64,000 nt of DNA from Dehalococcoidia bacterium (GCA_041649635.1 JBAZMV010000001.1:372001-436000); one strand, 5' to 3'; positions 1 to 8,400 are shown, numbered from the stretch's first letter. The notes: generated by a model not told the origin, from the sequence alone. Translations and numbers: made by a program.

Positions 1-1443
1 GTGTTTTCCAATGAAAACGGCCGGAGCGTGGAATCAGGACGCCCGCTCGACGATTTTGCAGTTCTCGCGTTCTCACTCTCCAACGAACTGGACTACTTCA
101 ACGCGATAGAGATTCTGGCTTCAAGTTCGATACCCCTGAAATCAGATGAGCGAGACCATTCTCACCCGATAATAATCGCCGGAGGACCGTGCATCACCGC
201 CAACCCGGAGCCGCTGGCTCCGTTCTTCGATGCGTTCGCTATCGGAGAAGGCGAGAGCATCCTGCCCTCGTTTGTCGACATTATTACCGAAACGGATGAC
301 GGCGACCGTGATGAGTTGCTGAAAAAGCTGACAGGCATCAATGGAATATATGTCCCTCAGATCAACGACGGAAGGACGGTAATGAGACAATGGGTCCGGA
401 ACCTGGACGATTTCGCCACGACATCAGCCGTCCTGACCGATGACACCGAGTTCAGCAATATGTATGTTGTCGAGATCGCGCGCGGCTGTCCCTGGGGCTG
501 CCGATTCTGCCTCGCCGGATACCTGTTCAGACCTTTTCGCTGCCGTTCCGCGGACAAATTGCTGGAACAGTGCCGAAAGGGCCTTGAACTAACCAGAAAG
601 ATCGGGCTCCTTGGCGCCTGCGTTTCAGACCACCCTGAAATCGACGATATTGTCTCACGACTGAGCGGGATGGACGCCGTCATCTCCGTGAGCTCGCTAC
701 GCGTCAAGCCGATTTCGGACACGGTGCTGCGGGCGCTGAAAGAAAGCGGCACCGGGAACCTGACGCTGGCCCCTGAAGCCGGCTCAGAAAGGCTGCGCCG
801 TGCCATAAATAAGGGCATAAACAGGGAAGATATAATATCAGCCGCGGATAAGATAATAGACGCCGATTTTCGCCAGTTGAAGCTTTATTTCATGATCGGT
901 CTGCCTACAGAGACGGAAGATGACATAGAGGAGATCATCACGCTGGCTTCTGAAATCAAGGAACGGGCGGAGCGCAGGCGCTCCGGGTGCCGTATTATCC
1001 TGGCAATCGAGCCTTTCGTGCCCAAGGCGGGGACGCCGTTCCAGCGATTGCCTATGACCGGCGAGAAGATACTGCGGCAACGCCTCGCATATTTGAAACG
1101 CCATCTTGAGAAACGCGGTATAGAGGTCAGGTCGGAGAGTGTGCCCTGGGCTGGGGTGCAGGCCGTACTCTCGCGCGGCGACCAAAGGCTGGCCCCCGTG
1201 CTGACCAGGGTGGCACAGAACAGGTCTCTGTCCACGTGGCGGCAGGCTTTAACGGAATATTATCTCGATGCGGACGATTATATCGGCAGGGAGATACCGT
1301 CGGACGAACGCCTGCCGTGGGACTACATCGATTCCGGCATTAAGAGTTCTTATCTGGAGACGGAGGTCGAGAGAGCAAGCGCAGGAAGAACTACCCCTCC
1401 CTGCCCCATCGGCATCGAGTGCCATAAATGCGGAGTCTGCTGA
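1..1443 (+). CDS. B12-binding radical SAM protein, 5' truncated by window edge
   Basis: Radical SAM enzyme that should bind a [4Fe-4S] cluster and SAM; the reaction is unknown. The cluster motif CPWGCRFC (CxxxCxxC) is at residues 163-170 of the visible frame, followed by a typical radical SAM barrel with LAPEAGSERLRRAINKG and YFMIGLPTETEDD. The N-terminal part (IIIAGGPCITANPEP, FFDAFAIGEGE) is the end of a B12-binding-type Rossmann domain as in the uncharacterised B12-radical SAM families. The C-terminus CPIGIECHKCGVC is Cys-rich and could hold a second cluster or zinc. The frame opens at base 1 with GTG and lacks the usual start of the B12 domain, so the real start lies upstream of the window. 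It ends 2 bases before the yggS start, so the two are likely cotranscribed. Confidence 0.85.
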   Translation: MFSNENGRSVESGRPLDDFAVLAFSLSNELDYFNAIEILASSSIPLKSDERDHSHPIIIAGGPCITANPEPLAPFFDAFAIGEGESILPSFVDIITETDDGDRDELLKKLTGINGIYVPQINDGRTVMRQWVRNLDDFATTSAVLTDDTEFSNMYVVEIARGCPWGCRFCLAGYLFRPFRCRSADKLLEQCRKGLELTRKIGLLGACVSDHPEIDDIVSRLSGMDAVISVSSLRVKPISDTVLRALKESGTGNLTLAPEAGSERLRRAINKGINREDIISAADKIIDADFRQLKLYFMIGLPTETEDDIEEIITLASEIKERAERRRSGCRIILAIEPFVPKAGTPFQRLPMTGEKILRQRLAYLKRHLEKRGIEVRSESVPWAGVQAVLSRGDQRLAPVLTRVAQNRSLSTWRQALTEYYLDADDYIGREIPSDERLPWDYIDSGIKSSYLETEVERASAGRTTPPCPIGIECHKCGVC

Positions 1444-1445
1444 TA

Positions 1446-2108
1446 ATGGAGATCGCGCGCAACGTACAGGAGGTAAGGGAACGCATCGCCCGCGCGGCAG
1501 CGAGAGCGGGCAGGTCTCCCGATGAGGTGACCATCGTCGCGGTGACTAAAACCGTGACGGAGGCGGCTGTACGTGAAGCTCTGGCAGCCGGCATCTCCAA
1601 CCTGGGGGAGAGCCGCGTGCAGGAGGCACAGCGTAAAATCGCGCAACTGTCCGGTTGCGAGACGAGCCCTGTATGGCACATGATCGGACACCTGCAACGC
1701 AACAAAGTCCAGACAGCTTTGGAAATTTTTGATATAATTCATAGCATCGACTCGGTGCGGCTGGCGCGGGAGCTGAGCGGGCAGGCTAAAAGGATTGTTC
1801 CCGTCCTGCTTGAGATCAACGTGTCAGGGGAGGAAACCAAGGGCGGGTTCCCGCCGGACGAACTGGATGAAGCTTTGGCGGCGATCTCCAATCTGCCGAA
1901 CCTGTCGGTCAGAGGTCTAATGACCGTAGCTCCCTGGGTCGATGACGCCGAGGAAGTGCGGCCTGTATTCAGGGCACTGCGAGAACTGCGCGACTCCTTC
2001 GGGCTGGAACAGCTCTCTATGGGGATGAGCGACGACTTTGAAGCAGCTGTGGAAGAGGGCGCCACGATGGTCCGGCTGGGCCGCATCATATTTGGCGAAC
2101 GTACATAA
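1446..2108 (+). CDS. yggS: YggS/PLPBP family pyridoxal-phosphate homeostasis protein
   Basis: PLP-binding protein of the YggS/YlmE/PROSC family, a single-domain alanine-racemase-like barrel that buffers free pyridoxal phosphate rather than catalysing a known reaction. The PLP lysine is Lys35 in VAVTKT. NLGESRVQEA, WHMIGHLQRNK, SMGMSDDFEAAVEEGATMVRLG and the end IFGER are all family motifs. At 220 aa it has the normal length. I chose ATG 1446 because GGAG lies about 10 bases upstream and the protein then begins MEIARNVQEV like its relatives. A longer frame from 1428 would overlap the radical SAM gene and has no ribosome site. It sits in a run with the small unknown gene and proC, a common yggS-proC neighbourhood. 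Confidence 0.93.
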   Translation: MEIARNVQEVRERIARAAARAGRSPDEVTIVAVTKTVTEAAVREALAAGISNLGESRVQEAQRKIAQLSGCETSPVWHMIGHLQRNKVQTALEIFDIIHSIDSVRLARELSGQAKRIVPVLLEINVSGEETKGGFPPDELDEALAAISNLPNLSVRGLMTVAPWVDDAEEVRPVFRALRELRDSFGLEQLSMGMSDDFEAAVEEGATMVRLGRIIFGERT

Positions 2109-2140
2109 TTAATTGCTCGATCTGAAAGGGGGACCTAAGA

Positions 2141-2533
2141 ATGGACTCATCGCAAAGGAATCTCTTGTTTCAAGTGGGACGCATCACATCTCCCGAGACG
2201 CTGATATGGGATCTGGAGGCCATCGGAGACGTGTCCGTCAAAACACAGCGGTTAGGCGCGGCATTCCTTGGCGGCGGACTGGCTACTTTCGTCACTATAA
2301 CGTTGACCAAAGCAAAGCTTAACGAAGTAATAGAAGCTATCAACAAACACCTCAAAAGACTGAAGAAGGGTGATGAAGACGACGTGGTTATCCTGCTATC
2401 GGGAACCGTCAGAACCACGGCGGATGAGATAAAGTTCAGCGATATCACATGCCGGAAGCAGATATCGTTAAAAGGCAAATCACCGGAGAAGGTTAAAGAA
2501 CTTATGGTGGAAGCCCTGGCGGAGGCCGCGTGA
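2141..2533 (+). CDS. Small conserved-looking protein between yggS and proC, function unknown
   Basis: A 130-residue cytoplasmic protein that I do not recognise. It starts MDSSQRNLLFQVGRI behind a strong GGGGGA site and has no signal peptide. A central glycine-rich stretch (LGAAFLGGGLATFVTIT) could be one short membrane-inserting helix or a buried strand. The rest is mixed alpha/beta with a Lys/Glu-rich C-terminus. Its stop TGA overlaps the GTG of proC (GTGA), so translation is probably coupled. In many Gram-positives sepF holds the place next to yggS, but I see no SepF motifs here. The overlap and good ribosome site make it very likely a real gene; the function is open. Confidence 0.75.
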   Translation: MDSSQRNLLFQVGRITSPETLIWDLEAIGDVSVKTQRLGAAFLGGGLATFVTITLTKAKLNEVIEAINKHLKRLKKGDEDDVVILLSGTVRTTADEIKFSDITCRKQISLKGKSPEKVKELMVEALAEAA

Positions 2534-3333
2534 AGATAGCGATTATCGGCGGAGGCGCCATGGGGGAGGCGATCATCCGCGGCGTAGTGGCCGCAGGATC
2601 GATCTGCCCTCAAGACATATGCGTATGCGATATCGACGCCTCACGACTGAAAACACTCAAGAAGACCTACAGCATCAAACCCGGTAAGGATTACAAATCA
2701 GCAATTAAAGACGCGGAACTAATCATTCTCGCCGTGAAGCCCCAAACCCTGCCAACACTGCTCCCCGACCTCAAAGGAAACTTGAAAAAAGGCCAACTCG
2801 TGCTCTCAATCATCGCCGGCGTAAAAATCGCGACCATTGCCAGGGGGCTCGGCCACGACCAGATAGTCAGGGCCATGCCCAACACGCCGGCCCAGATCGG
2901 CGTCGGCATAACGGCGTGGACCGCCTCCGAAAAAACGACCTCGAAGCAGAAGAAAATGGCGCAATCTACCCTCGATGCCCTTGGAAAAGAAGTATATGTA
3001 GACAGCGAAAAATATATCGACATGGCCACCGCCGTCAGCGGCAGCGGCCCGGCTTACTTCTTCTATATGATTGAATGTCTAACCGATGCCGCGGTGAAAA
3101 TCGGACTGCCCCGCGACACCGCTGCAGAGTTAGTATTGGAGACAGCACTTGGAGCCGCCCTGCTGGCGGACAGCTCGCAGCAATCCCCCCGGGAACTGCG
3201 CAAGCAGGTAACCTCCCCGGGGGGCACTACAGCGGCCGGCATCGCCGTGCTGGAGAGCGGCAAGTTCAAGGAGCTTCTCGCCGAGACCGTCGCCGCCGCC
3301 CACAAGCGGGCCAAAGAGCTGGGCGGGAAGTAA
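2530..3333 (+). CDS. proC: Pyrroline-5-carboxylate reductase
   Basis: Final step of proline synthesis: NAD(P)H-dependent reduction of 1-pyrroline-5-carboxylate to L-proline in the cytoplasm. The N-terminal Rossmann motif reads GGGAMGEAIIRG, followed by VKPQTLP and MPNTPAQIGVG. The family signature is SGSGPAYFFYMIE with VTSPGGTTAAGI further on. Length is 267 aa, the usual size. It starts at GTG 2530, overlapping the stop of the preceding small gene in a GTGA junction. It is the last gene of the run before a perfect hairpin at 3342-3364. Confidence 0.95.
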   Translation: MKIAIIGGGAMGEAIIRGVVAAGSICPQDICVCDIDASRLKTLKKTYSIKPGKDYKSAIKDAELIILAVKPQTLPTLLPDLKGNLKKGQLVLSIIAGVKIATIARGLGHDQIVRAMPNTPAQIGVGITAWTASEKTTSKQKKMAQSTLDALGKEVYVDSEKYIDMATAVSGSGPAYFFYMIECLTDAAVKIGLPRDTAAELVLETALGAALLADSSQQSPRELRKQVTSPGGTTAAGIAVLESGKFKELLAETVAAAHKRAKELGGK

Positions 3334-3341
3334 ATATCTTT

Positions 3342-3364
3342 CTCCCCCTTTGGCAAAGGGGGAG
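3342..3364. repeat. Perfect 10-bp hairpin after proC
   Basis: CTCCCCCTTT, loop GGC, then the exact reverse complement. No T-tract follows, so it is not a classic terminator although it could still slow polymerase. The CCCCCTTT/AAAGGGGG theme returns at 8365-8390 and 13793-13816, so it belongs to a dispersed family. Confidence 0.7.
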
Positions 3365-3457
3365 AACTATACCTGCACACTGTGGAAATTTTACCACAAC
3401 GCAGGCGGCTGTCCGATTCAAATATCCCCCTCACCCAGCGCACCCAATCAAAATCCT

Positions 3458-3466
3458 TGATATAAT
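3458..3466 (+). promoter_or_regulatory. Extended -10 promoter element very close to the kinase ATG
   Basis: TGATATAAT is a perfect TATAAT with the TG extension. It ends 7 bases before the ATG at 3474, so transcription should begin at or next to the start codon, giving a leaderless message. No good -35 is seen, which extended -10 promoters tolerate. No Shine-Dalgarno site precedes the ATG, which fits. Confidence 0.45.
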
Positions 3467-3473
3467 TACTTCC

Positions 3474-4061
3474 ATGAACGACAGTCTACTGACGTCGGAT
3501 GTTAAGAAGCTGAAGGACAGCCTGGGCGTGCTCCCCGAGCCGTCGGTCAACCCTGCGCTCATCGTCGTCAGCGGCCTGCCGGGCAGCGGCAAGTCTTACT
3601 TCAGCCGCAGACTGGCGGAGCGCCTGCCCCTCCCCATAATCGAGTCCGACGCCATGAGGCAGGTACTCGCGCCGAAGCCGACCTACAGCGCAGCCGAGAG
3701 CGAGCGGTTATTCAGCGCCTGCCATACGCTCATCGGCGACCTGCTGCGCAAAGGCGTCTCTCTTATCTTCGACGCTACGAACCTGATAGAATATCACCGT
3801 GAGCAGCTCTACCGCATCGCCGACAAAGCGTACGCGAAGTTGATACTTGTGCGCATGGAGGCGCCGCCGGAACTGGTGCAGCAGCGCATGGAGCGGCGGC
3901 GCAACGGGGACGACCCAAACGACAAATCCGACGCCGACTGGCATGTGTATAAGAAAATGACAGCGACAGCGGAAAGGATACGCAGAAACCATTTAGCCGT
4001 CGATTCCTCTAGAGATATCGCCCCGGCGATCGAGAAGATCGTGCGGGAAGTGAGAAGATAA
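3474..4061 (+). CDS. P-loop ATPase / predicted small-molecule kinase (AAA_33 type)
   Basis: A 195-aa protein of the predicted-kinase group (zeta-toxin/YBR-like P-loop fold). The Walker A motif GLPGSGKSYFSRRLAE is near residues 35-50, then an ESDAMRQVL strand. A Walker B-like strand LIFDATN and an arginine-rich lid (RMERRRNGDDPNDKSDADW) follow. It should phosphorylate a small molecule or nucleic acid end with ATP; the substrate cannot be read from the sequence. The open frame runs upstream to 3075 but overlaps proC in another frame. I chose ATG 3474 because the protein begins sensibly there and a TATAAT lies just before it. A dispersed repeat begins 8 bases after the stop. Confidence 0.75.
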   Translation: MNDSLLTSDVKKLKDSLGVLPEPSVNPALIVVSGLPGSGKSYFSRRLAERLPLPIIESDAMRQVLAPKPTYSAAESERLFSACHTLIGDLLRKGVSLIFDATNLIEYHREQLYRIADKAYAKLILVRMEAPPELVQQRMERRRNGDDPNDKSDADWHVYKKMTATAERIRRNHLAVDSSRDIAPAIEKIVREVRR

Positions 4062-4068
4062 CGACACA

Positions 4069-4156
4069 GAGGTGCCCCGATAAATCGGGGCCGGGGTTTT
4101 AGGGGTGTCCCCTATTTTTTAAATTCCCCCAAGATTGGGGGATACAGGGGGTTGAT
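4069..4156 (+). repeat. Dispersed composite repeat (GAGGTG...GGGGGTTGAT family), copy 1
   Basis: A run of short hairpins: CCCCGAT-AA-ATCGGGG, AGGGGTGTCCCCT, then TCCCCCAAGATTGGGGGA, ending ACAGGGGGTTGAT. The same order of blocks recurs at 5800, 22812, 23841 and 25331, in part at 8337, and reversed at 55923-56075. Only this copy has CCCCGATAAATCGGGG as its first hairpin; others have CAGGAGn CTCCTG. Non-coding. Confidence 0.8.
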
Positions 4157-4177
4157 AAGCAGAAAAGCGCACAAGAC

Positions 4178-4201
4178 GTAGGGGCTTGATTAATCAAGCC
4201 C
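4178..4201 (+). repeat. GTAG-type REP hairpin, followed by an inverted GAGGAG/CTCCTC repeat
   Basis: GTAG followed by the near-perfect palindrome GGGCTTGATTAATCAAGCCC, identical to the copy at 8256. Bases 4205-4268 just downstream hold a longer imperfect inverted repeat ending CTCCTCGCAATGACA, of a type also seen at 8283, 25283 and 55866 (reversed). The 5' GTAG plus hairpin is the signature recognised by REP-associated tyrosine transposases, one of which is encoded at 48169. Confidence 0.8.
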
Positions 4202-4291
4202 GCCAATGACGAGGAGATTGCCACGTCGTCCTTCCGCATAGTACTATCGGGGAAGGACTCCTCGCAATGACAGTTAGATAGAGAGGTAAAT

Positions 4292-5785
4292 ATGAAAGTA
4301 ACAGCCGTAACCGGTGACATCACCAAAATCGCAACGGACGCAATCATCGTTAATTTGTTCGAAGGCATAAAGCAGCCGGGCGGGGCCACCGCAGCGGTGG
4401 ACAGGGCGCTGGGCGGGGCCGTCTCAAGGCTGATTAAAAGCGGCGAGATAAAGGGCAAGCAGGGCGAGACGACCCTGATCCATACCATGGGCAAGATCAA
4501 AGCGGCCAAGGTGCTCGTCGTCGGCCTGGGGAAGAAGGACGATCTGAACGCCAACGTGATCCGCAACGTCATCGCGGAGTCCTGCCGCTATCTGAAGAAA
4601 GCCTCGGTCAAAGAGGCGGCAACGATCGTACACGGCGCAGGCGCAGGCGGGATCGACCCGGAGGCAGCGGCGCAGGCCATAACTGAAGGTGCCATGCTCG
4701 GCACATACGCCTTCCGCAGACATAAATCGAAGAAGGACGAGAACGACGATATAAATAAATTGTCTATTATAGCGACCGATAACAAAGCCCTTCCCAAGCT
4801 GAAGAAAGGCTGCGAAAAGGGCCGCATCCTGTCCGAGGCCGCCATCATGGCGCGCGACCTGGACAACGAGCCCTCAAACTATATGACGCCATCCGACCTG
4901 GCGAACGCGGCCAAAAAGACCGCCGATAAGTTCGGCCTTGAATTCAAGGTGTTCGAGAAGAAAGATATGGAAAAGATGGGCATGGGCGGGCTCCTCGGCG
5001 TGGCCTGCGGCAGCACGCAGCCGCCAAAGCTGATCGTGCTTAAATATCGGGGCAATAAGAACTCCAAACGTACCATCGGCCTTGTGGGCAAAGGAATCAC
5101 CTTCGACTCCGGCGGCATCTCGATCAAGCCGTCCGAGGGCATGGGCGAGATGAAGGGCGACATGGCCGGAGGAGCCGCGGTGATTTCGACGATGCGAGCT
5201 ATCGCCGAGCTGAAGCCCAAAGTGAATGTAACGGCGATTGTTCCAGCAACGGAGAACATGCCCAGCGGCTGCGCCTGCAAGCCCGGCGACGTGCTCAAGG
5301 CCTCCAACGGCAAGACCATCGAGGTGGTGAACACGGACGCGGAGGGTCGCATCATCCTGGCTGACGCGCTTAGCTACGCGCGCAAGCTGGGGCTATCCCC
5401 GGTCATCGACGTGGCCACGCTTACGGGCGCCTGCCACGTGGCGCTGGGCGGCCACTACAGCGGCGGCTTCACCAACGACCAGAAGATTATCGATAAGGTC
5501 ATCGCCGCAGGCAAGGAGGCCGGCGAGCGTATCTGGCAGATGCCTCTAGACGACGATTACAAGGAAGCGAACAAGAGCGATGTGGCCGACGTTAAAAATT
5601 CCGGCGGCAGGTACGGCGGGGCCATCACCGCGGCCAAGTTCCTGCACGAGTTCATAGAGGACACGCCCTGGGTGCACATCGACATCGCTGGCACATCGAC
5701 ATCCGATAAAGACAAGGGGGTTGTGGTCAAAGGCGAGACCGGCGTGATAGTGCGCACGCTGGTTAATTTCGTGATGGGGATGTAG
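4292..5785 (+). CDS. pepA: Leucyl aminopeptidase (peptidase M17)
   Basis: Cytosolic zinc/manganese aminopeptidase releasing N-terminal residues from peptides. The N-terminal macro-like domain covers about residues 1-160. The catalytic domain carries GKGITFDSGGISIKPSEGMG, the metal-site stretch GDMAGGAA, and the family signature NTDAEGRIILADALSYA. VIDVATLTGAC and the C-terminal WVHIDIAGT are also typical. Length 497 aa is normal. The start follows GAGAGGTAAAT, a good ribosome site. Repeat clusters flank the gene on both sides, so it is probably transcribed alone. Confidence 0.95.
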   Translation: MKVTAVTGDITKIATDAIIVNLFEGIKQPGGATAAVDRALGGAVSRLIKSGEIKGKQGETTLIHTMGKIKAAKVLVVGLGKKDDLNANVIRNVIAESCRYLKKASVKEAATIVHGAGAGGIDPEAAAQAITEGAMLGTYAFRRHKSKKDENDDINKLSIIATDNKALPKLKKGCEKGRILSEAAIMARDLDNEPSNYMTPSDLANAAKKTADKFGLEFKVFEKKDMEKMGMGGLLGVACGSTQPPKLIVLKYRGNKNSKRTIGLVGKGITFDSGGISIKPSEGMGEMKGDMAGGAAVISTMRAIAELKPKVNVTAIVPATENMPSGCACKPGDVLKASNGKTIEVVNTDAEGRIILADALSYARKLGLSPVIDVATLTGACHVALGGHYSGGFTNDQKIIDKVIAAGKEAGERIWQMPLDDDYKEANKSDVADVKNSGGRYGGAITAAKFLHEFIEDTPWVHIDIAGTSTSDKDKGVVVKGETGVIVRTLVNFVMGM

Positions 5786-5799
5786 GAGCGTCGATAAAA

Positions 5800-5884
5800 G
5801 AGGTGTAGGATTCTTCCTCCGGGGGAACTGGGGGTGTCCCCCAGATTTTAAAAGTCCCCCAAGAATGGGGGATTAGGGGGTTGA
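5800..5884 (+). repeat. Dispersed composite repeat, copy 2
   Basis: Same block order as the copy at 4069: GAGGTGTAGGA, TCCTCC, GGGGGTGTCCCCC, AAGTCCCCCAAGAATGGGGG, AGGGGGTTGA. It begins 15 bases past the pepA stop. A TATAAT at 5928-5933 beyond the repeat may be the -10 of the next gene, but no -35 is evident. Confidence 0.75.
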
Positions 5885-5963
5885 CCGAAACCTCCACCCC
5901 ACCCATGAATCCTTAATCGCAGTGTTATATAATACAGAAACCAACAGTTAAAAGGGGGACTCA

Positions 5964-6617
5964 ATGAAAGTCACATGGCTCGGACATGCATCATTCTTAA
6001 TCACATCGGACAAAGGAACAAAGATAATCACCGACCCTTATAAGCCGGGAGCCTTCGGCCTCGAATATAAGCAAATAAGCGAATCCGCCGATGTCGTAAC
6101 CGTTAGCCACGAGCATGACGACCACAATAACGCGGGTGCCATCCCCGGCAAGCCGCAGATAATCAAGGGCGCGGGCAAGCACCAGGCCAAGGGCATCGAG
6201 TTCCGCGGCGTGGCCAGCTGCCATGACGAGTGCGGCGGCAAGGAGCGCGGCGACAACGTGATTTTCGCTTTCAACATCGACGATATGAATGTCTGCCATC
6301 TGGGCGACCTGGGCCGCCTGCTGACGGATAAAGAGATGTCAGAGATCGGAAAAGTCGACGTTTTGATGATTCCTGTGGGAGGAGCCTTCACCATTGACGC
6401 CGCCGGCGCCGACATGGTCATCGCTCAGATCAAGCCTAAAATCGTGATACCGATGCACTACCAGACCGACAGGTGCCCGAACTTCCCGGTGGCCACCGCT
6501 GAGCCGTTCCTTAAGGGCAAGAGCAACGTGAAGAAGATCGACGGATCATCGATGGAGTTGAAAAAGGGCCAGATGCCCGCCGCAACACAGGTAATCTTGC
6601 TTCGCCATGAACTCTAA
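5964..6617 (+). CDS. UPF0173 family metal-dependent hydrolase (MBL fold)
   Basis: Metallo-beta-lactamase-fold hydrolase of the UPF0173 (YtkL-like) group; substrate unknown. It starts MKVTWLGHASFLI, the group's typical opening. The metal-binding motif is SHEHDDHNN, followed by CHDECGGKERGDN, HLGDLGRLL and IPMHYQTD with further histidine and aspartate ligands. Length 217 aa is normal. A GGGGGACTCA site precedes the ATG. The soluble sequence without a signal peptide indicates cytoplasm. The next gene, a lipoprotein, starts 37 bases downstream. Confidence 0.9.
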   Translation: MKVTWLGHASFLITSDKGTKIITDPYKPGAFGLEYKQISESADVVTVSHEHDDHNNAGAIPGKPQIIKGAGKHQAKGIEFRGVASCHDECGGKERGDNVIFAFNIDDMNVCHLGDLGRLLTDKEMSEIGKVDVLMIPVGGAFTIDAAGADMVIAQIKPKIVIPMHYQTDRCPNFPVATAEPFLKGKSNVKKIDGSSMELKKGQMPAATQVILLRHEL

Positions 6618-6654
6618 TATCCAACGTTTTGAAACAAATCGGAGGAGGGGAAAA

Positions 6655-7266
6655 ATGAAGAGCTATCCTCGGATTATCACAGTATTATTACTGTCGGCGC
6701 TGACTGTCTGCGCAGCGGCCTGCGGTGGAGAATCGAGCGTCACACCGACCCCCACGCAAAACGTCTCGCTAACGCCGACAGCAACCTCAATTTCTACTCC
6801 AACACCTACACCTGAACCGGAGATGCTGCCACCGTCTGTCGGCTACCTGCCGGAAAGATGGCAGCTTGTCTCTGAGATCTATTACGGCCAATATGTCGAG
6901 GCGGGCGAACCAAAGACGGGTTCGCTGCAGTACAAGAACGAAGATGACACCGCGTTGGTATATATCAAATATGGAGATCTGCCCGCGTGGGCATCAGGCA
7001 AAGAATCTGATCCCGAAGGACTTCTGGAGGAGTTCCTGATTCAAGGATGTGAAAGCTGTGAAAAGCCCGACCCGTATGAAACAGGAACGATGACGTTTTG
7101 CGGCGGGCCGGCCGCATATGCAAGCTTTTCCTTGCCGGAACAGAGCGCCTTCGCCATCATAGTAGTATATGCAAATGATTCAATAATGATTGAGGTCAAT
7201 GCGGTATGGTGGGCGACGGACAAGGAAAACGCAGTAATGGCGATAATCGACAGTGTATCATACTAG
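6655..7266 (+). CDS. Secreted lipoprotein with Thr/Pro linker, function unknown
   Basis: A 203-residue exported protein. The N-terminus MKSYPRIITVLLLSALTV is a signal peptide ending in an AAAC lipobox-like site, so it is probably a lipoprotein with GGESS after the cysteine. A Thr/Pro-rich linker follows (TPTPTQN ... TPTPTPEPE), then a globular domain of about 150 residues with four cysteines (GCESCEKPD, TFCGGPA). I do not recognise the domain. The Thr/Pro linker resembles that of the propeller protein at 28166, so cell-surface proteins of this organism seem to share the design. The ATG at 6655 has GGAGGAGGGG just upstream; a longer frame from 6607 overlaps the previous gene. Confidence 0.8.
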   Translation: MKSYPRIITVLLLSALTVCAAACGGESSVTPTPTQNVSLTPTATSISTPTPTPEPEMLPPSVGYLPERWQLVSEIYYGQYVEAGEPKTGSLQYKNEDDTALVYIKYGDLPAWASGKESDPEGLLEEFLIQGCESCEKPDPYETGTMTFCGGPAAYASFSLPEQSAFAIIVVYANDSIMIEVNAVWWATDKENAVMAIIDSVSY

Positions 7267-7287
7267 CTGATTGTTTGCGGAGGAACG

Positions 7288-8202
7288 ATGGAGATAATTC
7301 TCGATACCAACCTGTCCAACCTGATGTACCGCGGCAAGGTGCGCGATTCATACGACCTGGGCGACAGCATGCTTCTGGTCGCATCCGACCGCATTTCCGC
7401 CTTTGATGTCATCCTGCCCTGCGGCATCCCCTGCAAAGGCGCCGTGCTGAACCAGATCTCCGCCTTCTGGTTTGAGAAAACGGAACATATCATACCGAAC
7501 CATGTAATTAAAGTTATCGACGACGCGGACTGGCTAAACGAGAATTACGGGAAACGCGCATGCCATGGTAACTACGGATTCCCCTCCTATCTGGAAGGGC
7601 GCTCGATGGTAGTCAAGAAGGCGCAGCGTGTAGAAGTAGAGTGCGTCATACGCGGCTACATCTCCGGCTCGGCGTGGGCCGAATACAAGGAAAAAGGCAC
7701 GATATCCGGCGAGCACTTCCCCGCCGGCATGGAGGAGAGCGAGAAGCTGCCCATCCCCATATTTACACCGACGACCAAGGCCGATGCGGGACACGACCTC
7801 CCCATGAGCTTCAACGATGTGAAGCATATGATCGGCGCCAGGAGGGCCAAGGAGATATCGGATAAATGTCTGGAGATTTACCAGTTCGCACACAACTACG
7901 CGCTGGGCAAGGGCATAATAATCGCCGACACCAAGATGGAGTTCGGCGTCGTGGACGGCAAGCTTATACTCATCGATGAGCTGCTGACGCCTGATTCAAG
8001 CCGCTTCTGGGAAGCATCGGAGTACGAGCCGGGCAAATCACAGCCCAGCTTCGATAAGCAGCCGGTGCGCGACTGGCTCACGGACTCGGGCTGGAACAAG
8101 CAGCCGCCCGCGCCCATGCTGCCCGACGAAATAATCAAGCAGACATCCGACCGGTATATTCAAGCCTTCCACAGGCTCACGGGGAAAGAGTTGCAGGTTT
8201 AA
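7288..8202 (+). CDS. purC: Phosphoribosylaminoimidazole-succinocarboxamide synthase (SAICAR synthase)
   Basis: Purine synthesis: ATP-dependent joining of aspartate to CAIR giving SAICAR. Family motifs in order: YRGKVRDSYDLGD, VASDRISAFDVI, VECVIRGYISGSAW, FTPTTKADAGHDLPM, IIADTKMEFGV, IDELLTPDSSRFW and PSFDKQPVRDWL. At 304 aa it matches the longer SAICAR synthase form seen in many bacteria and yeast. A GCGGAGGAACG ribosome site lies just before the ATG. It starts 21 bases after the lipoprotein stop. No other pur genes are nearby, so it is a detached member of the pathway. Confidence 0.96.
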   Translation: MEIILDTNLSNLMYRGKVRDSYDLGDSMLLVASDRISAFDVILPCGIPCKGAVLNQISAFWFEKTEHIIPNHVIKVIDDADWLNENYGKRACHGNYGFPSYLEGRSMVVKKAQRVEVECVIRGYISGSAWAEYKEKGTISGEHFPAGMEESEKLPIPIFTPTTKADAGHDLPMSFNDVKHMIGARRAKEISDKCLEIYQFAHNYALGKGIIIADTKMEFGVVDGKLILIDELLTPDSSRFWEASEYEPGKSQPSFDKQPVRDWLTDSGWNKQPPAPMLPDEIIKQTSDRYIQAFHRLTGKELQV

Positions 8203-8217
8203 ACGTTTGCGATGGTC

Positions 8218-8279
8218 GTAGAGACGCAATATTTTGCGTCTTCGCCTGGATATATGTAGGGGCTTGATTAATCAAGCCC
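8218..8279 (+). repeat. Two GTAG-type REP hairpins in tandem
   Basis: First GTAG then AGACGCAA-TAT-TTGCGTCT (8218-8241), then GTAG followed by GGGCTTGATTAATCAAGCCC (8256-8279), the latter identical to the copy at 4178. An inverted repeat around GGAAGGA/TCCTTCC follows at 8305-8338. All lie between purC and the cupin gene. Confidence 0.8.
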
Positions 8280-8336
8280 GCCGGTAACGACGAGATTGCC
8301 GCGTCGTCCTTCCATAATATCGAGGTATATGGAAGG

Positions 8337-8400
8337 ATAGGGGTGTCCCCCAGATTCTTTTAAAATCCCCCTTTCGTAAAGGGGGACCTAGGGGGATTAG
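8337..8400 (+). repeat. Dispersed composite repeat, partial copy 3
   Basis: Contains AGGGGTGTCCCCCAGATT, then TCCCCCTTTCGTAAAGGGGGA and AGGGGGATTAG. It lacks the 5' GAGGTGCAGGAG block of full copies. It lies upstream of the cupin gene. Confidence 0.65.

Noticed and set aside
3342..3364. Rho-independent terminator after proC
   Set aside because: Perfect hairpin but no T-tract; it recurs as part of a dispersed repeat, so it is listed as a repeat.
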